From Deltaproteobacteria bacterium (GTDB lineage Bacteria; Desulfobacterota; Desulfobacteria; Desulfobacterales; JAHEIW01), in NCBI GenBank assembly GCA_024639185.1, contig JAHEIW010000032.1, positions 1 through 37,310 of the forward strand: DNA of 37,310 bases, given 5' to 3'. A program made the position numbers and the translations under genes. The notes below the pieces were generated by a model. The model was not told the DNA's origin and did not search any database. It saw nothing but the letters and a program-made list of their open reading frames with translations. This document shows, one piece after another, positions 8,187 to 16,725 of the stretch (position 1 is its first letter; every line of letters begins with the position of its first letter).

Positions 8187-11084
8187 TCATTTTGCGTGTG
8201 GTTGGACCTTCAGCTCTGCTTTAACGGCCCGTCCGAATTTTTCAATCAAATACGGCTTTTTTATATATGTCCCGGCACCGATCCGCTGGGCTTCTCTGAC
8301 CCGATCGGATTCCGAGTATCCACTGGCAATGATGGATCTTTGACCGGGACGAATCTGTAATATTTTTTGATACGTTTCAAGGCCGTCAATGCCCGGGTCC
8401 ATGATCATATCCAAAACGATTAAATCCACCGTATGATTAACCAGGTATTCGATCGCCGACTCACCGCAGTCCACGGCTGTCACCCGGTATCCCAATTTTT
8501 CCAGCATCTCAGAGGCAATTTGTCGCTGCTCGGCGATATCGTCAACGATCAGGATTGATTCCCCATTGCCTTTAATCGCTTCAAAATCGAAAAAATCGGC
8601 CGTACGATTCAATTCCTGGCGTGTCACCGGAAAATAGAGGGTAATGGCCGTCCCCGTGCCCTCGCGACTTTTAATATCGATATAGCCTCTGTGGTCTTTG
8701 ACCGTTCCCCAGACAACGGCCATACCCAGTCCGGTACCGCTGCGGCCCATACTTTTTTTCGTATAAAATGGTTCAAATATGCGCTCTATATCTTCAGGAG
8801 AAATACCAATTCCAGTATCTTTTACTGTCAACGTAACGTAATCTCCTTTGCCAATTTCATCAAAAGCGTTCAGCTGTTTGTCCTCATGGCGGTTTTCACT
8901 GCGAATGGATATTTTTCCGCCATCAGGCATCGCCTCTGCTGCATTGGAAACCAGATTCATTATTGTTTTAGACAGATGAACCGGCGAGCCCAGTATATTC
9001 AACAGATTGGCGTCCAGTTGATGCGACACCTTTACATCAGGATTGTCGAGCAGCAGTCTCTCATATTCTGGGCTAAGCAAGTATTCTGAAACAACACTGT
9101 TTAAATTAACCACTTCGGTGGCAGCCACACCTCTACGGGCTAATGTCAAAAGATCCTGCACGATGGCTGCTGCTTTTTCACCGGATTTTTGAATGGTCAA
9201 TATCGGTTTGACCAGTGGGCTGTCCTCTTCCAAGTCCATTAATATCAGTTCCGGATAGCTGACGATGCCTGATAATATGTTGTTTAGATCATGGGCAACA
9301 CCACCGGCCAGTGTGCCGATGGCTTCCATTTTTTGGGCGCGCTGTAGCTGGGCCTGCAAATCCTTTTTTTCAATATCAGCCAGCTTCAATTCAGTAATAT
9401 CGTTGCCGATACACAAAATTTCCCGAAACTGCCCCTGGTCATTAAATATCGGTTTATAGGTCCAGGCAATCCATACCCTTTCTTTGTTTCTGAGTTCGGT
9501 CTTATTTTCACTGACCAGCGGTCGATCCGGGTCCTTTTGCAGAACATGGATCCAATTTGCAAAATCCTGACGTGTTGTCCTGCTGTTCGGCCACATAATT
9601 TCGGCGGTGTCCCTTTCAATAAACTCGGTTTCGGTATAACCGAAAAAGCGTTGAGCAAATTTATTGGAAAAGGTAATGCGCCCCTGTGTGTTTATCCGCA
9701 GGATAATACTATTGGCGGTCTCAACCAACTCACGATACTTATTTTCACTTTGCTCCAGTCTTTTAAATGACATGGCATTCATGATGCTGGTGGCCAGCTG
9801 GGATGTTACCCCCATTAAAAGATTTACATCACTTTGGCGCAACGGTGCTTTGGATTTGATGTTGTCGACAGCCAATATACCCAGGTTTTCTTGCTCATAA
9901 ACGATGGGGACGCATATTACTGATTGACCGCCCATGCGTTTGGCAAATTCGAGGCTTCGCGGTGACAGCGTATCTTCGATTTCGCTGATATCATTTATTA
10001 ACCGCGGCTTGCCCTCCCGCATCGTCTGCACAAACAAACCCTTTGATCCCGGATTATTTAGATTAAATTCCAGTCGGCTTAAAAATTCTTCTTGTGTCTT
10101 TGTATGGCCGTATCCGGCGCTAAATTGTAAATGGGAATTTTTCTCGTTTGCGAGCATGATCATACCGCGATCAAAATGAAGCCTTTTTTCCATAACTTTA
10201 GTGACACTATTCAGCAGTTCATCAACAGCCAGAATTTTGGCGGCGATCTGACCGATTTCCTGGATCAGTAAGGTATTATTATAACGGATATTGCTTTCCA
10301 GAATATGATCTTCAGCAGCCAATTTCTGGGTTTCAACCGTATGAATCAACTCCTGTTTTTCAAGATATTCCGCATAAAAGGATACCCCGATGGCCACAAT
10401 AGCAAAAAACATCACTACAATGCTCCAGGTTAACGGAGCCATAAACCACAAAAGCAACAATAAACACGGGGCCGCCAGCAGCAGAAAATAATTGCGAATG
10501 CGTTTCCAGATGAGAGAAGGTGTTTTCTCCCACGTAATGACATAACGGCAGTGCTGATGATCATTATGAAAGCATTCAGGATGATCCACCCTGGCAAATT
10601 TATCCGTAAACAGCTTAGCGATGGCCTCAAAAGTGCCGGCCCGATTCTCACACTGGTAGGATTTCTCATCAACACCGGGTTTGGGTTTGGAGATGATTTC
10701 AACCGAGGTGGGTCCAATTTTTTTTACGCTCACAGCAGCGCCGCGGCTGAGAATAGGATAATATTTTTCGGTTAACAAATATCCTGCCGTGGGACTCATG
10801 AGTCCAATCATTAATTGCTTTGCAGCGCCAAATCCCCCGCCGGATGCGGTATATCGGCCCACTTCCTTTGATATCTTTAGATCGCCGGTCTTTCGAACGA
10901 GGATTTCGTGAAATCTATCTATTTGCTCCTGGTTAAACCAGTGTGCGGGATCTTCTACCTCGTAGCGGGTCATTTCGGCGTAGTCCAGAACGGCATCAAT
11001 GATAACATCAGGATAATGCTTGCCGATGAACTCGACATAATTTTTAATCAGGCGACTGCTGTATATAGGTGCTTTATCATTCAT
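8187..11084 (-). CDS. Hybrid sensor histidine kinase (novel input domain, 2 TM, GAF, PAS, HisKA, HATPase, REC)
   Basis: A 965-residue protein. Residues 1-185 form a soluble domain ending in a His/Cys cluster (HPECFHNDHQHCRY), reminiscent of V4R or heme-NO-binding-associated sensor domains. Two membrane helices lie at about 199-236. A coiled coil, a GAF domain (about 275-440) and a PAS domain (about 450-568) follow. The kinase core has the H-box GGVAHDLNN (His about 598), N-box NLVSNAAEAM, and G-boxes DTGIGIS and GTGLGMAVV. A C-terminal receiver runs from about 843 to 960: VDD, the phospho-acceptor Asp in VLDMIMDPG, ASGYS and KKPY. All catalytic residues are present. No separate response regulator is adjacent, so the output is probably phosphorelay to an unlinked protein. 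It ends 63 bp from the convergent FHA gene. Confidence 0.9.
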   Translation of the reverse strand: MNDKAPIYSSRLIKNYVEFIGKHYPDVIIDAVLDYAEMTRYEVEDPAHWFNQEQIDRFHEILVRKTGDLKISKEVGRYTASGGGFGAAKQLMIGLMSPTAGYLLTEKYYPILSRGAAVSVKKIGPTSVEIISKPKPGVDEKSYQCENRAGTFEAIAKLFTDKFARVDHPECFHNDHQHCRYVITWEKTPSLIWKRIRNYFLLLAAPCLLLLLWFMAPLTWSIVVMFFAIVAIGVSFYAEYLEKQELIHTVETQKLAAEDHILESNIRYNNTLLIQEIGQIAAKILAVDELLNSVTKVMEKRLHFDRGMIMLANEKNSHLQFSAGYGHTKTQEEFLSRLEFNLNNPGSKGLFVQTMREGKPRLINDISEIEDTLSPRSLEFAKRMGGQSVICVPIVYEQENLGILAVDNIKSKAPLRQSDVNLLMGVTSQLATSIMNAMSFKRLEQSENKYRELVETANSIILRINTQGRITFSNKFAQRFFGYTETEFIERDTAEIMWPNSRTTRQDFANWIHVLQKDPDRPLVSENKTELRNKERVWIAWTYKPIFNDQGQFREILCIGNDITELKLADIEKKDLQAQLQRAQKMEAIGTLAGGVAHDLNNILSGIVSYPELILMDLEEDSPLVKPILTIQKSGEKAAAIVQDLLTLARRGVAATEVVNLNSVVSEYLLSPEYERLLLDNPDVKVSHQLDANLLNILGSPVHLSKTIMNLVSNAAEAMPDGGKISIRSENRHEDKQLNAFDEIGKGDYVTLTVKDTGIGISPEDIERIFEPFYTKKSMGRSGTGLGMAVVWGTVKDHRGYIDIKSREGTGTAITLYFPVTRQELNRTADFFDFEAIKGNGESILIVDDIAEQRQIASEMLEKLGYRVTAVDCGESAIEYLVNHTVDLIVLDMIMDPGIDGLETYQKILQIRPGQRSIIASGYSESDRVREAQRIGAGTYIKKPYLIEKFGRAVKAELKVQPHAK

Positions 11085-11137
11085 GACAGCTTGTTACGCA
11101 CATCTATTAGAAAGTGCATCGCACCGCAGCGGACACG

Positions 11138-11166
11138 TTAATATTTTTGGCCTCCGATGCGATCAA
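11138..11166 (-). promoter_or_regulatory. Possible promoter for the hybrid kinase gene
   Basis: On the minus strand there is TTGATC (11161-11166), a 17-bp spacer, and TATTAA (11138-11143), four of six matches in each box. It is about 55 bp upstream of the kinase start. Confidence 0.35.
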
Positions 11167-11235
11167 TTTGATTTTTTATGCGGGCCATTCATATTTTACC
11201 TGATTTTGGTCCGGGAATACAAGGCCAAAGAATTA

Positions 11236-11252
11236 TTTGCAATGATTGCAAA
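11236..11252. promoter_or_regulatory. 17-bp perfect palindrome, possible operator
   Basis: TTTGCAAT, a central G, then ATTGCAAA. It lies in the 190-bp gap between the deacetylase-like gene and the hybrid kinase, about 150 bp upstream of the kinase start. The shape is that of a dimeric regulator site, but a single copy gives little support. Confidence 0.35.
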
Positions 11253-11274
11253 AGGATATTGCCCCTGTAGGGTT

Positions 11275-12273
11275 TCATCCGACGGGGCGCACAATTTTAG
11301 ATGCCGGCACCAGGTAAACCTGTTTTTGCAGATCCGGCAGCATTTCCTGCAATATCGTTAAGGTAGTTGCATGCGGATGCAGGATGCCCACCGCCTGGCC
11401 GTTGTGCCGGGCCACCCGAATGAGTTCTTTTATTTGTTTGCGGATAAAATCCGGGTTTGGATAATGGTCGAGAAAAACATCGCGCTGGGCGAATGGAATC
11501 TGAAATAGGCGCGCCGATGGTTCACACAGGGATTCCGCTGTGGTGCGGCTGTCGATAAAATAGAGGCCCCGTTGTTTTAAAACCGAAAATATTTGATATA
11601 GCTGGGTCGATTCTGCAGTCAGCCTCGAGCCCATGTGGTTATTGACGCCTTTAACATTCGGCAGCGTGTTGAGATTTTTATCAAGCTGAGTGATCAATTC
11701 ATCCGCGGACATTGAGGCCAGCAGCGTTCCAGGGCCGGGATCGACGGTGGGATACTCATTTGGCTCCATGGGCAGGTGCAGCATGATTTCCAACCCTTTT
11801 GATTCTGCGAGCCGGACGATTTTTTGCTGAAAGGGGCTGTGGGGCAGTATCGAAAATGTCAGGGGCACATTTAACTGGGCAAATTTTTTGGCAATTTGTT
11901 TGTCGTAACCCAAATCATCAATGATAAGCGCCACCGATGGTAAGGATTTACCGGTCCGCGGTTTTGGAACGGGTTTTGGAATTTTCTTTTTAGCTGCTGA
12001 TCTGGCAGGTGGGGGTATCTTTGGGGGATAAATCTCATAGGTCGGTTTTTGCTTTACAACCGGTGCCCTGGCCGGTGGTGCTTTGGGTGCCGTTGACCGC
12101 GGTGCGGTGGTTTCAGGCGGGGCCAGGTAATACAGCAATACACCAATTGCGACGACCCCCAGCGCCAGAATGGTCAGGCCGGCCAGCGCTCTAAACAGAG
12201 GACTTTTAGCAGAAGATTTTTGGCGTGGCTTTTTTGATCGTCTTTTTTTGCGGGTTGGTTTTCGTTTAACCAT
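11275..12273 (-). CDS. Divergent polysaccharide deacetylase family protein (YibQ-like)
   Basis: A 332-residue membrane-anchored protein. It has a very basic N-terminus, one membrane helix (about 29-49) and a Pro/Ala/Lys-rich periplasmic linker (about 50-110). The catalytic-type domain (about 112-330) is of the DUF610/YibQ family. Motifs are ALIIDDLGYD, FSILPHSP, LHLPMEP, NNHMGSRLT and the C-terminal GILHPH, which fit an NodB-like fold with metal-site residues. In E. coli the homologue follows envC. Here it follows the EnvC-like and CtpA genes, so the linkage is conserved in part. It overlaps ctpA by 8 bp. A role in peptidoglycan or septal-wall processing is inferred from context; the substrate is unknown. 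Confidence 0.87.
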   Translation of the reverse strand: MVKRKPTRKKRRSKKPRQKSSAKSPLFRALAGLTILALGVVAIGVLLYYLAPPETTAPRSTAPKAPPARAPVVKQKPTYEIYPPKIPPPARSAAKKKIPKPVPKPRTGKSLPSVALIIDDLGYDKQIAKKFAQLNVPLTFSILPHSPFQQKIVRLAESKGLEIMLHLPMEPNEYPTVDPGPGTLLASMSADELITQLDKNLNTLPNVKGVNNHMGSRLTAESTQLYQIFSVLKQRGLYFIDSRTTAESLCEPSARLFQIPFAQRDVFLDHYPNPDFIRKQIKELIRVARHNGQAVGILHPHATTLTILQEMLPDLQKQVYLVPASKIVRPVG

Positions 12274-13591
12274 TTAAGGTTTTAAAAATGTCATAGCTGT
12301 TCAGGATTTCAAGCGCGCGGATCACCTGATTATCGGTCATGAGACGATCGCGCTTCAACGGTCCGACTCTAAACTGCATTTCTTGATTTTCTTCGCTTTT
12401 CTTCTCATTTTTTTCAGGTTCGGCTTCAAGATGATTTGCCAGATCTTTTTCCTTTAACAAGCCTTCTTCCTTGGACTCACTCAGATCGACGCGTTTATGC
12501 TTTAAAACGATGTCCGGTTCAATTCCCTTTGCCTGAATGGAGCGTCCATTGGGGGTGAAATATCTGGCAATGGTTAATTTTACCCCCGAGCCGTCTCGCA
12601 ATGTCTCCACGGTCTGCACGGAGCCTTTGCCAAAAGATGTCGTTCCCAGAATCAACGCTCTTTTTTGGTCTTGCAGCGCACCCGCCACGATTTCTGATGC
12701 GCTGGCGCTACCGCCGTTAATCAGCACAACCAGCGGATAATTACGGATGTCTGCATCCGGCGTGGCCATATATACCTTTGTATTTTTTTTGTTTCGCCCT
12801 TTAATCGATAATATTTTGCCTTCTTCCAAAAAAAGATCGGTCACCTGAATGGCCTGATTCAACAGGCCACCGCCGTTATTTCGCAGATCCAGCACTAGTC
12901 CTTTGACAGGAATATTGCCGGATTCCATTTTATTTAAAGCCTTTTCCAGCTCGTCGGTGGTGCTGCCCGAAAATTGTGATAAACGGATGTAGCCATAGCC
13001 CGGTTTGAGATCGATGGCTTTAACACTCAGAATCGGAATAACATCCCGTACCAGCTCAAAATCAAGCGGTTCTTTTTCTCCCTGGCGAACGATCGTTACC
13101 AAAACCTTGGTGCCTTTGGGGCCGCGCATCATATTGACGGCCTCACGCAAATCTTTCACCTGTTTGCCGTCCACTTTGACAATTCGGTCCTGGGCGATGA
13201 TTCCGGCTTTATCTGCCGGTGTGTCTTCGATGGGTGAAATCACGGTGACAAACCCATCTCGCATGGTGATATGAATCCCGATACCGGTGAATTTTCCCTT
13301 GGTATCAATTTGCAAATCCTCAAATGCTTCCGGCGGCATCAGGGTTGAGTGTGGATCCAGGCTATGAAGCATACCCTGGATCGCTTTTTCAATCAGCTCT
13401 TTGGATTCGACCGTATCCACATATTCTTTTTCAATCAATTCAATGACATCGGCGAATATTTTGAGCCCCTCATAGGATTCGTCATTTTTTGCAGCAAGGT
13501 CGCCGAAAAATCCGGCTCCGATTGTCCATAAAACCACGGCGCTGACCATGATCATCCAAAGCTTAACTTGATGCATCTTTTTTAATCTCAT
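12266..13591 (-). CDS. ctpA: Carboxyl-terminal processing protease, S41 family
   Basis: A 441-residue periplasmic serine protease. A signal anchor lies at about 10-30, followed by the N-terminal helical region with SLDPHSTLMPPEAF. A PDZ domain spans about 95-170 (GIGIHITM, AGIIAQDRIVKVDG) and an S41 core runs to about 370. The catalytic Ser/Lys dyad is visible: GGSASASE, with Ser about 297, and FGKGSVQ, with Lys about 322, at the usual spacing of 25. A Glu/Lys-rich segment (about 370-405) precedes the C-terminus. AAGGAGT a few bases upstream supports the start. It lies between the EnvC-like and deacetylase-like genes. CtpA-type proteases often trim or degrade cell-wall hydrolases and their regulators, which fits this operon. 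Confidence 0.93.
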   Translation of the reverse strand: MRLKKMHQVKLWMIMVSAVVLWTIGAGFFGDLAAKNDESYEGLKIFADVIELIEKEYVDTVESKELIEKAIQGMLHSLDPHSTLMPPEAFEDLQIDTKGKFTGIGIHITMRDGFVTVISPIEDTPADKAGIIAQDRIVKVDGKQVKDLREAVNMMRGPKGTKVLVTIVRQGEKEPLDFELVRDVIPILSVKAIDLKPGYGYIRLSQFSGSTTDELEKALNKMESGNIPVKGLVLDLRNNGGGLLNQAIQVTDLFLEEGKILSIKGRNKKNTKVYMATPDADIRNYPLVVLINGGSASASEIVAGALQDQKRALILGTTSFGKGSVQTVETLRDGSGVKLTIARYFTPNGRSIQAKGIEPDIVLKHKRVDLSESKEEGLLKEKDLANHLEAEPEKNEKKSEENQEMQFRVGPLKRDRLMTDNQVIRALEILNSYDIFKTLNG

Positions 13592-13766
13592 TTATGTACT
13601 CCTTGAAAGTGTTCTCTCACAAACGCACCGTGATCACCAATTTTTTGCCGATCTTGGGCAACAGGCCCGGCAGCTTTACGTGAGATAATCAATCGTTATA
13701 ATCATTTGGTGTTTTCGAGCAACCCTGCAATTGCTTGATAAGCGACCGCATTTATCACGAAAATAG

Positions 13767-14993
13767 TTAACCCGTTTCAATCCATTGCATCGGATCCAAC
13801 GGTTTACCATGGTGTCGGACTTCAAAATACAGTTTTGAACCACTGATAGAGCCTGTATCGCCAACGGTGGCAATTACTTCCCCGGTTTCAACAGAATCCC
13901 CGCTGGATTTAAACGCTTCCTGGATATGAGCATAGACCGTATAGTAGTTGTCGCCATGGTCTATGATAATCATGTTTCCGTATCCTTTAAACCAATCGGC
14001 ATAAAGGACTTTTCCGGTATAAACGGCCTGAATCGGCTCGCCTCTTTCGGTTTGAATCTCAATTCCGCTGCGAAAATTTAACACCTGATAGCGGGTATTT
14101 TTAAACTTACCGAAAAGACTTACTATTTTACCCTTTACCGGCGGTTTAAGCAAGCCTTTATATGAGCCAAATGATTCACCGGTCTGATAGTGAGCCGGTA
14201 CACCCGGACGATCTTCGATCCCTAAATTTTTAATCTTTTTATCTAAATCCAGCGCCGCCTGTTTCAAAGATTCGATAACGGCCAGCTGGGCAGACTTTTC
14301 TTTACGCACATAGGCCAGCAATTGGGAGCGTTTCTCACGCTCAGTTGTCATGCGTTTGATGTGTATCTGGTAGTCATCGGCTTGCCGGCGTTTTTTATTT
14401 CGATTCGCCTCCAACTGTGAACGCACCATTTCAAATTCCCGCCGGTTATTCATCAGATCATTGACAACCTTTTCGTCCTGGGCCAGGATTTGCTCAATGG
14501 CTCTTTTTCGCTGCAGCAGCACTTGCAGATTCTCTGCTGAGGCCAGTACCTGGAATTTCCCCAGGCGGTTCAATTTATACAGTGCAACCAATCGCTTGGC
14601 CACATATTGCTCATTAGCCTCTATCTGTTGAGCGAGATCCTCAGCCGCCACCGTTGAATTCGCTATCTTCTTGTTGAGGCGTTTGATTTCGCGGCTGAGG
14701 CCGGCAGTCTGTTTGCGAGAGCGATCTAAATTTCGATCTGTCCGGTTTAACAGTTGAATAATATCGCTTTCCTTATGGGTAAACTTCTGAATTTTGGCTC
14801 TGCCTTTTTCGATTTCGCGATTGATGTCCTGAGCCTTTTTTTTGTATTCATCAATCGGCGCTTGCGATTCCTGGGCCATTATCCGGGGGCTGGCTGCGAA
14901 TATCAAAAGGCAGCCCGCCAGCAGACCTAAATTCCGAATTCCCTCGCTCATTTTAAAGATTCGCATACGAACGTTGTGGAAACAGTCGATCAT
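13767..14993 (-). CDS. envC: EnvC-like murein hydrolase activator (degenerate M23/LytM)
   Basis: A 408-residue protein with a signal sequence (about 18-40), a long coiled coil (about 45-260) and a C-terminal M23/LytM domain (about 285-405). The metal-site residues of active LytM enzymes are altered. The HxGxD-type motif reads RSGIEI (about 308-313) and the final HxH-type motif reads LYFEVR (about 388-393), so both lack ligands. It should therefore be a non-catalytic activator, as E. coli EnvC is for amidases AmiA and AmiB. FtsX is the known docking partner of EnvC, and ftsE-ftsX lie immediately upstream. The start is ambiguous (M1, M10 or M15) because no clear ribosome-binding site is visible. 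A palindromic repeat separates it from ftsX. Confidence 0.88.
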   Translation of the reverse strand: MIDCFHNVRMRIFKMSEGIRNLGLLAGCLLIFAASPRIMAQESQAPIDEYKKKAQDINREIEKGRAKIQKFTHKESDIIQLLNRTDRNLDRSRKQTAGLSREIKRLNKKIANSTVAAEDLAQQIEANEQYVAKRLVALYKLNRLGKFQVLASAENLQVLLQRKRAIEQILAQDEKVVNDLMNNRREFEMVRSQLEANRNKKRRQADDYQIHIKRMTTEREKRSQLLAYVRKEKSAQLAVIESLKQAALDLDKKIKNLGIEDRPGVPAHYQTGESFGSYKGLLKPPVKGKIVSLFGKFKNTRYQVLNFRSGIEIQTERGEPIQAVYTGKVLYADWFKGYGNMIIIDHGDNYYTVYAHIQEAFKSSGDSVETGEVIATVGDTGSISGSKLYFEVRHHGKPLDPMQWIETG

Positions 14994-15035
14994 TAGAGAT
15001 GATATTTACGTTTAATCTGAAAAGGGTATAAATTA

Positions 15036-15116
15036 ATCACGAAAACACGAAATAGAACAAGCACGAAATATTATCCTTTGTGTTTTCGTGTTTTCATTCT
15101 TTCGTGCTCTCGTGAT
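15036..15116. repeat. Inverted repeat built of cacgaaa-type tandem units
   Basis: The left arm (15036-15069) repeats a cacgaaa unit with 8-bp spacing. The right arm (about 15079-15116) carries the complementary units (tttcgtg). The ends, atcacga and tcgtgat, are perfect complements. The element fills most of the ftsX-envC gap and could form a long hairpin in the operon mRNA. Confidence 0.7.
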
Positions 15117-15146
15117 AAAAACTTTTGTTGGTTACATTCGATTTCG

Positions 15147-16028
15147 CTATACTTTCAGATACTGCTTTAGAGAAATGTAAGAGCCAAACCATCCGACCAG
15201 CATGCTGAGCAAAATGATAACCCCTACCATCGGCACAGATAAAAATCGAATGGCAATCAGGCCGGAAAAAGAACCCGGCTCGATATTGGATGCCATATAC
15301 CAGTAGACCGTGAATAAAATGGCCAAACCGATGCCTGCACCCGCGGCACCCTGTATCAGTCCCTGAAAATAAAATGGAATCTTTATAAAGTGCTCTGCCG
15401 CGCCTACCAGCCGCATAATCTCAATTTCATCTCTTCTGGAATAGATGACCAGGCGGATGGTATTGGCCACGATAAACACGGCTGCCATAAAAAAAATCCC
15501 GCACATGGTATAACCGGCCAGTGTAAACAAATGAAAAATCTGGTTAAAACGTCCGAGCCATTGCTGTCCGTATTCGACTTCCTGAACCGCATCCAGGGCT
15601 TCAATTTGAGTGGCCAGGGCCTCTAGTTTTTCCCAGCGCTGAAAATTGGCATTTAATTGGGTTTCAAACGCATCGGGCAGGGGGTTTTTATCCAAATTTT
15701 CAAAAAGAGATGTCTGTCGTTTCATCTGAGATTTTAATTGCCGCAGCGCGGCTTCTTTTGAGATGAACCGCACGCTTCGAACACCTTCCAGAGATTTGAT
15801 TTGACGACCCACATCAGGCATCTCAGACGGCGCGATATCCGGTTTCATGTAGACCATGATCCGCAGCCCTTTCTTCCAGAAATTCATCATATCACTGGTA
15901 TTGATAAAAAACAGAATAAAGGTGCTGACAATCAGGATGGACAGTGAAATGGTCAACAGGGTAATGAAGTTTAACAACCGGTTGTTGCGAAAGTCTTCAA
16001 GGGCTCTTTTAAAAAATAGAATTATCAT
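15147..16028 (-). CDS. ftsX: Cell-division ABC transporter permease FtsX
   Basis: A 293-residue protein with the FtsX topology. There is a cytoplasmic N-terminus, TM1 (about 20-42) and a periplasmic loop of about 120 residues (KKGLRIMVYMKPD onward). Three more helices follow (about 170-190, 220-245, 260-285). RRDEIEIMRLVGA is the conserved cytoplasmic segment that contacts FtsE. FtsX carries the FtsE ATPase signal across the membrane to EnvC-type activators. It overlaps ftsE by 20 bp. Confidence 0.93.
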   Translation of the reverse strand: MIILFFKRALEDFRNNRLLNFITLLTISLSILIVSTFILFFINTSDMMNFWKKGLRIMVYMKPDIAPSEMPDVGRQIKSLEGVRSVRFISKEAALRQLKSQMKRQTSLFENLDKNPLPDAFETQLNANFQRWEKLEALATQIEALDAVQEVEYGQQWLGRFNQIFHLFTLAGYTMCGIFFMAAVFIVANTIRLVIYSRRDEIEIMRLVGAAEHFIKIPFYFQGLIQGAAGAGIGLAILFTVYWYMASNIEPGSFSGLIAIRFLSVPMVGVIILLSMLVGWFGSYISLKQYLKV

Positions 16029-16725
16029 AATGCTTTTCGATGATGGACGATCCTTCCAATCTCCCCTGTCTTAAATTCAGCACGCGTCCACCGGTTTTGC
16101 GAATCAGCGTTTTGTCATGCGTTGCAATTATGACGGTGGCGCCCCGGATGTGAACTCCATGCAGCAATTTCATAATGCTTTCGGAAGAATCGTCATCGAG
16201 GCTTCCGGTGGGTTCATCAGCCAGTATGATTTTAGGATCCCCGACAATGGCACGCGCAACAGCAACCCGCTGCTGTTCACCCCCGGACAAACTTGGCGGA
16301 AAGGCAGCTTGGCGATCCTCCATACTGACCAATCGAAGCACACCGTTGACTCTTTTTTGAATCAGGCGCCTTTTTTTACCCGCAGCTTCAAGCACCAGCG
16401 AAACGTTATCAAAAACGGTTCGGTTGGCGATCAGTTTGTAATCCTGGAAGATAATACCGAATTTTCTGCGCAGTAACGGTATGCGCTGGCGAGGAACGCG
16501 GGAGAGATTCATGCCATCGATTAAAACCTGTCCTTCAGATACCGGCTCGGCCAGATACAGGAGCCGGAGCAGAGTGGTTTTTCCCGCTCCGCTGGGACCG
16601 GTGAGAAATACAAAATCATTTTTTAAAATATCCAGGGTAATATCGATCAGGGCCTTTTTGGTACCGTAATTGTGATGAACATGAAACATCCGAATAATGG
16701 AGCGCTTCGCATCTGCCTCAATCAT
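16009..16725 (-). CDS. ftsE: Cell-division ATP-binding protein FtsE
   Basis: A 238-residue ABC ATPase. Walker A is GPSGAGKTT, the Q-loop is FQDYKL, the ABC signature is [14 protein letters not shown], Walker B is ILADEPTG and the switch His lies in [21 protein letters not shown] is typical of FtsE. It partners FtsX to power septal peptidoglycan hydrolysis. Its start overlaps the end of the upstream TolC-type gene by 4 bp (ATGA), so the two are likely co-translated. Confidence 0.94.
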   Translation of the reverse strand: MIEADAKRSIIRMFHVHHNYGTKKALIDITLDILKNDFVFLTGPSGAGKTTLLRLLYLAEPVSEGQVLIDGMNLSRVPRQRIPLLRRKFGIIFQDYKLIANRTVFDNVSLVLEAAGKKRRLIQKRVNGVLRLVSMEDRQAAFPPSLSGGEQQRVAVARAIVGDPKIILADEPTGSLDDDSSESIMKLLHGVHIRGATVIIATHDKTLIRKTGGRVLNLRQGRLEGSSIIEKHYDNSIF

